This document shows positions 6,001 through 10,324 of a DNA stretch of 10,324 nucleotides, one piece after another. The notes under the pieces were generated by a model that was given only the letters and a program-made list of their open reading frames with translations, ran no database searches and was not told the origin of the DNA. The position numbers and the translations under genes were made by a program. The stretch covers positions 1 to 10,324 of the forward strand of contig JAPKBK010000048.1 in assembly GCA_028823435.1 (NCBI GenBank), given 5' to 3'. Positions within the stretch are counted from its first letter, which is position 1, and each line of letters starts with the position of its first letter. This stretch comes from Flavobacteriales bacterium. Lineage in GTDB: Bacteria > Bacteroidota > Bacteroidia > Flavobacteriales_D > Sanyastnellaceae.

Positions 6001-7917
6001 TTAAAACGAGTTGTACTTGTTTGAGATTGACTTGCGATTCTCCACGATTCGTCCAAACAGCGGGCTCCATACAATCCCCCCACTTAGCTGAAAGAACAAA
6101 TCACTCTCTGCGGATTGGTACAACCATGAGTCAGCTTTAAATGCGATGCAACTTCTCCTACCCTTAAAAGGGATTTGAAAACCAAAGGTGGTAAAATAAT
6201 TGCTTTCTGAAAAATCGATCTTCCAGGAAAACGCCCCATTATTTCTCATTCCCACGCCGAAGTGCCAAAAATCATTGCGGTACATATCTAAGCTAATTTC
6301 CCAGCCTTCAGAATCTTCGTAGGTGTGCATGGGCTCATCTTCAGAATCTGTGATCATCCGGTTCGTAGTAAAATCTAGGTGACTGTATTTTAAACCGATT
6401 AGATTCGACTTCGACTTGTCGAATTTCTTCTCACCCTTCGTTACAATCGATGATTCTTTGATTCTTCTCAGATATATGGCGCCTGTGTAGGCTGTATATC
6501 CAGAAACCACATCATACACGGGCTGTGCTGTGAAAATATTACCGGCCTCAGTAGGGTTGTACCGAAACTCAGAGCCAAAAGAAGCTGAGAACTTATGAGG
6601 CATTTGATCACGTGCATTTGACATGTCTCGCTTTTTACATTTCTTGCCGAATTTTTTCCGGTATGACATGATTTGTTCATCTTCAAGAAGACGGGCATTG
6701 TCAGCAATCAATTTCTGGATTGTACTCCAACCCTCCGTGTACTGTTTATCTAACCATTTCTTATCGAGTGAATTGATGACTACTGTATGTTTTAGCTCTT
6801 TTAAATCCCTTTTAACTTGCTTGTATTTTTGTAAGTCTACAATCCTAATCTTATCAAGATCACGCACCTTTTGTATAGCGCGATTGAGGTTTTCTTCTCT
6901 TAATGCGGATTCAGCTTCGTAAATTAAGTTCGCAAAAAGATCGCCTTCCACTTTTTTTAATGCTTTTAAAACGGTCACGTCTTCAGGAAAATAACTTAGA
7001 AAATCTCCCATGACGTCGATGCAATAGAGGGGACTATCTCTTTGGCGGTTGTTGATCTCAAGCACATATTGCCTGTATTGGGTATTTACATTCTGAAGTA
7101 AATCGTTAATCTCTTCTCTGTTTTTATAAATAATCTCCAATTGGAGCACCAATTTAACGGCACTTGAATAATTGTTTTCTTGCATAAATGCGATGACTCT
7201 CCCTTGATCTTCTTTGAGCTTCTTTTCAGAGTCCATTTCTTTGACTTGTTGAATAAAACCGCTCAATTTCACGGCCAATTCTGAATATTTTGTGTGATTT
7301 ACATTTGGATCGAGCCAAATCGCACTTTCCCAATATTGTTGCGCAACATCGAGTTTGTTTTCATAGTCGAACAATGATGACGAACTCTTACTTGCGATGG
7401 ACACCTCAACCTCTGCAATGCAGTTTTTTAATAGCCCTTCAGCTTTGTCAATAAGCACGGTCGCACTGACACTTCGGTCAATGACTCTCAATGCAAATTG
7501 ATAGCGTTTGTCGGCGAAATCTTTTTTGAATTTAAATTGAAACGATGCTGAAACTGTGATGTTTAGTTTCTCGGAAAATTCAGTTTTGGTTATGACAGTC
7601 TGTTTGTTGTCCTCCCAATTGTCCTCTTGTCGTGTTTGTTGATCTGTGACTGTATTTATTTTGATGGAGATCCGATTCGCCAATTCTTCTTTCAAGTCTT
7701 TGTCTAACTTAACCTTGGTTTTCTCGATTTCACCAGCGTTCATTTTCTTGATGTAAACACTGTCACGTACTGAAATGAAATTGTCGGTAGGATAGGTTCT
7801 TTCTATCCACGATTTTGAAAGCCAAGACGGTCTTTCAGCCTTTCCACGGTTGTTTTGAGAATACCCTGAAAATGCGCAGAGGGCCAGTAATATTGTCAGT
7901 AAAAAGATCCGTATCAT
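6001..7917 (-). CDS. Large exported envelope protein: LPP20-like N-terminus, helical middle, barrel-like C-terminus
   Basis: I do not recognise a named protein. The 638 residues begin with a signal peptide (1-20, cleaved near YSQ). A cysteine at 14 lies in LALC, which is a poor lipobox because -1 is Leu, so lipidation is doubtful. Residues about 28-155 start RPSWL, continue through YPTDNFISV, and alternate charged helix and beta strands. This resembles the LPP20/FlgT-N-like periplasmic fold. Residues about 185-430 are helical and charged, with repeat-like alpha-hairpins (YWESAIWLDP, NNYSSAVKLVLQLE, EENLNRAIQKVRDLD) suggesting TPR-like or coiled packing. Residues about 440-638 alternate aromatic and polar residues with Gly-rich turns (FSASFGSEFRYN, WHFGVGMRNNGAF, FFQLSGGIVW), like an outer-membrane barrel or beta sandwich. 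The protein may link periplasm and outer membrane. It is the first gene of the five-gene minus-strand run, after a 175-bp spacer. Confidence 0.78.
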   Translation of the reverse strand: MIRIFLLTILLALCAFSGYSQNNRGKAERPSWLSKSWIERTYPTDNFISVRDSVYIKKMNAGEIEKTKVKLDKDLKEELANRISIKINTVTDQQTRQEDNWEDNKQTVITKTEFSEKLNITVSASFQFKFKKDFADKRYQFALRVIDRSVSATVLIDKAEGLLKNCIAEVEVSIASKSSSSLFDYENKLDVAQQYWESAIWLDPNVNHTKYSELAVKLSGFIQQVKEMDSEKKLKEDQGRVIAFMQENNYSSAVKLVLQLEIIYKNREEINDLLQNVNTQYRQYVLEINNRQRDSPLYCIDVMGDFLSYFPEDVTVLKALKKVEGDLFANLIYEAESALREENLNRAIQKVRDLDKIRIVDLQKYKQVKRDLKELKHTVVINSLDKKWLDKQYTEGWSTIQKLIADNARLLEDEQIMSYRKKFGKKCKKRDMSNARDQMPHKFSASFGSEFRYNPTEAGNIFTAQPVYDVVSGYTAYTGAIYLRRIKESSIVTKGEKKFDKSKSNLIGLKYSHLDFTTNRMITDSEDEPMHTYEDSEGWEISLDMYRNDFWHFGVGMRNNGAFSWKIDFSESNYFTTFGFQIPFKGRRSCIAFKADSWLYQSAESDLFFQLSGGIVWSPLFGRIVENRKSISNKYNSF

Positions 7918-8092
7918 AGAGCGTCTTATTTGCCACAGGTAAGGACTACTCAGCGCTTTTGTCTGCCCTCTGGTATTGTGCCGTCAATAAAGTATGTAGT
8001 TAAAGTATAACTTAAAGATAAAGCTTATAATCAGTATTGTTGAGATAATCTATATAATTATTTTGTTGTAGCACCCTGCTTTGGTGATTTTT
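7918..8092. other. AT-rich spacer between the radical SAM gene and the five-gene run
   Basis: This is the longest gap in the window. It should contain the promoter of the LPP20-like gene, but no box sits close to that ATG as it does for the divergent genes. The best minus-strand -7 match is TATCTTTA at 8013-8020, about 95 bp before the ATG and without a clear -33 partner. A weaker match, TACCTGTG, lies about 20 nt before the ATG. The end beside the radical SAM stop has only a 4-bp inverted repeat (8072-8075 with 8083-8086) and no convincing terminator. No small gene or RNA is recognisable. Confidence 0.35.
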
Positions 8093-9106
8093 CTAGGCAT
8101 ATGTTTTTGTCCCTTCGGAGCAATTCGTACACATTTTTATGGCTTTTCGGTCGGAGAATATATCTTGCCTGAAGTTTGCATATTCTTTTCCAGCCCACAC
8201 GGTTTCTATTTCGTTCGCCGTTCCCATTTCGTGTGTGGCATCTTTGTCGAAGCAGCAGGGAACGATTTTCCCATCCCATGTCACCACGCATCCACTCCAC
8301 ATTCTCCAGCACTCGTTCTTCATGGGATTTCGAAGATTCCACTTTCCTGATTTAGCGTCTTTTTCGTATCGATTTAGGGCTGGTGAGGATGTGAGTAGGG
8401 GATGGTCGTCATGGGGGTCGTCGAGTTGGGCTGTTTTAATCACCACTTCGTCCACTTTATATTCTTTTGCAAGCGTTTTAATATCTTCTACTTGATGCTC
8501 GTTCGGTTTCACTACCAGGAATTGCCAAACCACAAACGGTTTGCTGCTCCCTGAGCTTTTGCGTGCTTCGAGAACGTTACGCGTTCCTTCGAGAACTTTT
8601 TCGAGCGAGCCACCCACACGATATGCCGAGTACGTTTCTTGTGTCGTTCCGTCTATAGAGATGATGAGGCGGTCAAGTCCAGAAGCAACGAGATCGTTTG
8701 ATCTTTCGGGGGTCAAATGATGCGCATTTGTCGATGTGGAGGTGTACACGCCATTCTTTTTACATTCTCGAACCAAGTCGTCCATGCCTTTGTGTAGATA
8801 GGGCTCTCCCTGAAAATATAGATTCACATATACGAGCCATTTCCCCATTTGGGCCATGATGTTTTCGACCATCTCCAGCTCTACCATTCCCGTCGGCCGT
8901 GAGAACCCTCTAAGCCCCGAAAGACATTCCGGACAACGTAAATTACATGACGTAGTGGGTTCTATGCTCAGAACCATGGGCATCACTCCGGCCAACATTT
9001 TACGTTTCTTAAATCCGAGCACAAGTTTAAATATATTCATCGTGCGCCTCCAATTAAGTACGCGAAGACGTCTCCATCTGTCTTGAACTATTGCACGTGA
9101 ATACAT
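8093..9106 (-). CDS. Radical SAM protein with SPASM-type auxiliary cluster domain
   Basis: This 337-residue protein has the radical SAM cluster motif CNLRCPEC (C54, C58, C61), the GEP motif (100-102) that contacts SAM, and a TIM-barrel-like core to about residue 230. A Cys-rich C-terminal domain follows, with C266, C273, the pair C284-C285 in IVPCCFD, and C326/C329 in MCTNC. These would bind one or more auxiliary [4Fe-4S] clusters, as in SPASM maturases. Such proteins modify peptides or other substrates by radical chemistry; the substrate here is unknown and no precursor peptide gene is visible. I use the outer ATG although an inner one exists at 9040. The leader contains LNWRRTMN, resembling the N-terminal helix of related proteins, and a TACCTTTA box ends 4 nt upstream of the outer ATG. 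The gene is divergent from DUF3109 across 49 bp. Confidence 0.9.
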   Translation of the reverse strand: MYSRAIVQDRWRRLRVLNWRRTMNIFKLVLGFKKRKMLAGVMPMVLSIEPTTSCNLRCPECLSGLRGFSRPTGMVELEMVENIMAQMGKWLVYVNLYFQGEPYLHKGMDDLVRECKKNGVYTSTSTNAHHLTPERSNDLVASGLDRLIISIDGTTQETYSAYRVGGSLEKVLEGTRNVLEARKSSGSSKPFVVWQFLVVKPNEHQVEDIKTLAKEYKVDEVVIKTAQLDDPHDDHPLLTSSPALNRYEKDAKSGKWNLRNPMKNECWRMWSGCVVTWDGKIVPCCFDKDATHEMGTANEIETVWAGKEYANFRQDIFSDRKAIKMCTNCSEGTKTYA

Positions 9107-9110
9107 TGTC

Positions 9111-9118
9111 TAAAGGTA
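9111..9118 (-). promoter_or_regulatory. Candidate -7 box of the radical SAM gene
   Basis: The minus strand reads TACCTTTA, a TAnnTTTR match, with 4 nt (GACA) before the outer ATG. It supports the longer start of the radical SAM gene and predicts an almost leaderless mRNA. The -33 region would overlap the opposing box of the DUF3109 gene; no clear TTTG is seen there. Confidence 0.42.
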
Positions 9119-9142
9119 GTAAGTTCGACCGCGTTCACTGCG

Positions 9143-9150
9143 TATATTCG
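9143..9150 (+). promoter_or_regulatory. Candidate -7 box of the DUF3109 gene
   Basis: The plus strand reads TATATTCG, one mismatch from TAnnTTTG, with 5 nt before the ATG at 9156. It lies 24 bp from the opposing radical SAM box, nearly the same back-to-back geometry as the SDR/epimerase pair (22 bp). The position relative to the ATG supports the call more than the sequence does. Confidence 0.33.
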
Positions 9151-9155
9151 TTGCG

Positions 9156-9749
9156 ATGATAGTAGTAGGTAACAAACTTCTTTCGGAAGACATTTTCGAC
9201 GTTCAATTCTCTTGCGATATTTCTGCTTGTCAGGGTGCGTGTTGTGTTGAAGGCTCTGGTGGTGCCCCCCTCACTGAGGAGGAATGTGCGATTCTAGATG
9301 ATATTTTCGAAGATGTCAAGCCGTTTCTCCGCGAGGAAGGTCTTGACGTAATCAAGGAAAAAGGTCTGTTCGTGATGGGCAGCGACGGTACGCTAGAAAC
9401 GCCACTTATTGAAGGCCGTGCTTGTGTTTACACAACAATCTCTCCTAAGGGCAATTTGCAATGCGGCATAGAACAAGCCTACAACGAAGGGAAAATCTCG
9501 TGGAAAAAACCCATTTCGTGTCATCTTTACCCCATTCGCGTCAAAGAACTCATTGACTTCACCGCTCTCAATTACCACAAATGGGAGATATGTAATTCCG
9601 CGCTTTCTTGTGGAATTGCCAGAAAAACATCCATATTGGAGTTTTGTAAAGATGCGCTTGTACGTCAATTTGGCAAGGAGTGGTATGCGGAGGCGTTAGC
9701 TACAATGAAGGTTTGGACAGCGGAAAAGAAAAATGAAGGAAAGTCCTAA
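9156..9749 (+). CDS. DUF3109 family cysteine-rich protein
   Basis: This 197-residue protein has the features of the DUF3109 family, which is common in Bacteroidota and related to YkgJ-type cysteine-cluster proteins. The N-terminal FSCDISACQGACCVEG carries C20, C25, C29 and C30. More conserved cysteines follow at C90, C103 (LQCGIE), C122 (SCHLYPIR), C146, C152 and C164. This pattern implies a bound metal or iron-sulfur centre, but no activity is established for the family as far as I know. There is no signal peptide, so it is probably cytoplasmic. The length and the start MIVVGNKLLSEDIFD are family-typical. It shares a compact divergent promoter region with the radical SAM gene and is followed by the PD40 protein gene, whose inner ATG is 7 nt past this stop, so those two are probably co-transcribed. 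Confidence 0.92.
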   Translation: MIVVGNKLLSEDIFDVQFSCDISACQGACCVEGSGGAPLTEEECAILDDIFEDVKPFLREEGLDVIKEKGLFVMGSDGTLETPLIEGRACVYTTISPKGNLQCGIEQAYNEGKISWKKPISCHLYPIRVKELIDFTALNYHKWEICNSALSCGIARKTSILEFCKDALVRQFGKEWYAEALATMKVWTAEKKNEGKS

Positions 9750-9756
9750 TGCAGAG

Positions 9757-10324
9757 ATGAGGAACACGCTACTTATTTTCTTTGTTACGTTTTTAGGAGC
9801 CTTCATATACGTTGACTCTCTTTTCGCTCAGACAAATGATCCTTGGTCCATAAATCCTGTATTATCTCTCAATACCTCAGGCAATGACGTGCCATTTGGT
9901 GTCGATTCTTCATACGTATATCTGAAACAGGAAGGTGTGCATTTGAGGTCCCCTCGTGTTTCTAACCCTGCACTTCCCGGAACACCCGAAAAGGTGTCTA
10001 TCGTCGCAATACGAGATGAAGCATGGGGCGAACTCGGAGAAATACAGCACGTGTCTATAGATGAGAAACGCGGTCTTGCAGTGATTTCAGCTCGCCCTTA
10101 CCCTGGTGCATCTGATTACGATTTGTTCATCAGCTCCACCATTCCAAGTTCTAGGTTTAAGAAAGGTGAGACGTCGGTTCTTTGGTCAAAAGCGTATCCG
10201 TTGGTCTCATTGAACTCTTCTTCTGATGAAGTGTACCCTCAATTCATTCAGGGTGGATTGTATTTTGCTTCCAACAGAAATGAGACAGACTTTGACATCT
10301 TTTTTGCCCCCCGGCATCTACAAT
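9757..10324 (+). CDS. N-terminal part of an exported PD40 (WD40-like) beta-propeller protein, truncated by the window edge
   Basis: The frame stays open to the end of the window, giving 189 residues. From the ATG at 9757 it begins MRNTLLIFFVTFLGAF, a signal peptide with probable cleavage at LFA before Gln (after residue 24). At least two propeller-blade-like repeats are visible. The clearer is at about 154-184, SSSDEVYPQF then LYFASNRNETDFDIFFAP, the PD40 pattern of 'pattern, large aromatic, ASNR, D-I-aromatic'. A weaker one is at about 95-125 (HVSIDEKRGLAVISA, then DYDLFIS). In Bacteroidota such N-termini often lead to longer envelope proteins, sometimes with a C-terminal OmpA domain; that part is outside the window. 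An alternative in-frame ATG at 9733 would overlap the DUF3109 stop. Spacing suggests transcription from the DUF3109 promoter. Confidence 0.82.
   Translation, partial: MRNTLLIFFVTFLGAFIYVDSLFAQTNDPWSINPVLSLNTSGNDVPFGVDSSYVYLKQEGVHLRSPRVSNPALPGTPEKVSIVAIRDEAWGELGEIQHVSIDEKRGLAVISARPYPGASDYDLFISSTIPSSRFKKGETSVLWSKAYPLVSLNSSSDEVYPQFIQGGLYFASNRNETDFDIFFAPRHLQ

Noticed and set aside
8072..8086. CACC/GGTG inverted repeat just downstream of the radical SAM stop
   Set aside because: It is only 4 bp with a 7-base loop, and the following minus-strand sequence is not a uniform T tract, so it is too weak for a terminator call.
8093..9749. RiPP biosynthetic locus
   Set aside because: A radical SAM/SPASM enzyme is present, but I found no short precursor-like open frame, peptidase or exporter beside it within the window.

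Overview
The window looks like a chromosomal segment of a Bacteroidota bacterium, probably a marine or flavobacterial type. Three things suggest this: candidate promoters of the TAnnTTTG class with no clear Shine-Dalgarno sequences, envelope proteins whose signal peptides end just before Gln, and a gene mix typical of the phylum (DUF3109, PD40 propeller protein, methylmalonyl-CoA epimerase, bacterial kynurenine 3-monooxygenase). No RNA gene, insertion sequence, CRISPR array or phage gene is visible. Coding density is high; the longest gap is about 175 bp.

Layout. At the left edge is the start of a minus-strand gene, tentatively NADP glutamate dehydrogenase. Next is a minus-strand SDR protein whose Tyr-x-x-x-Lys pair is replaced by Ser and Arg. 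It diverges from a plus-strand methylmalonyl-CoA epimerase. Positions 1366-7917 hold five minus-strand genes read right to left: a large LPP20-like envelope protein, a multi-pass membrane protein of the lysylphosphatidylglycerol-synthase transmembrane family, a cystathionine gamma-synthase/lyase, kynurenine 3-monooxygenase and a small predicted outer-membrane barrel with a lysine-rich tail. Gaps are 54, 32, 0 and -8 bp, so this is likely one operon or two. After a 175-bp AT-rich spacer comes a minus-strand radical SAM/SPASM protein, divergent from a DUF3109 cysteine-rich protein. DUF3109 is followed by the first part of an exported PD40 beta-propeller protein that runs off the right edge.

How the genes may work together. 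Epimerase, PLP enzyme and Kmo belong to propionyl-CoA, sulfur amino acid and tryptophan/kynurenine metabolism respectively. The rest of each pathway is not in the window. Kmo is tied to the PLP enzyme by a directly abutting, in-frame stop-start (TAAATG).

The most striking non-coding pattern is at the candidate promoters. All four genes in the two divergent pairs carry a TAnnTTTR-type box ending 4-5 nt before the ATG (one has a single mismatch). A fifth such box sits 3 nt before an ATG at the left edge. In both pairs the boxes are back to back, 22 and 24 bp apart. This suggests largely leaderless transcripts and mutually overlapping divergent promoters.
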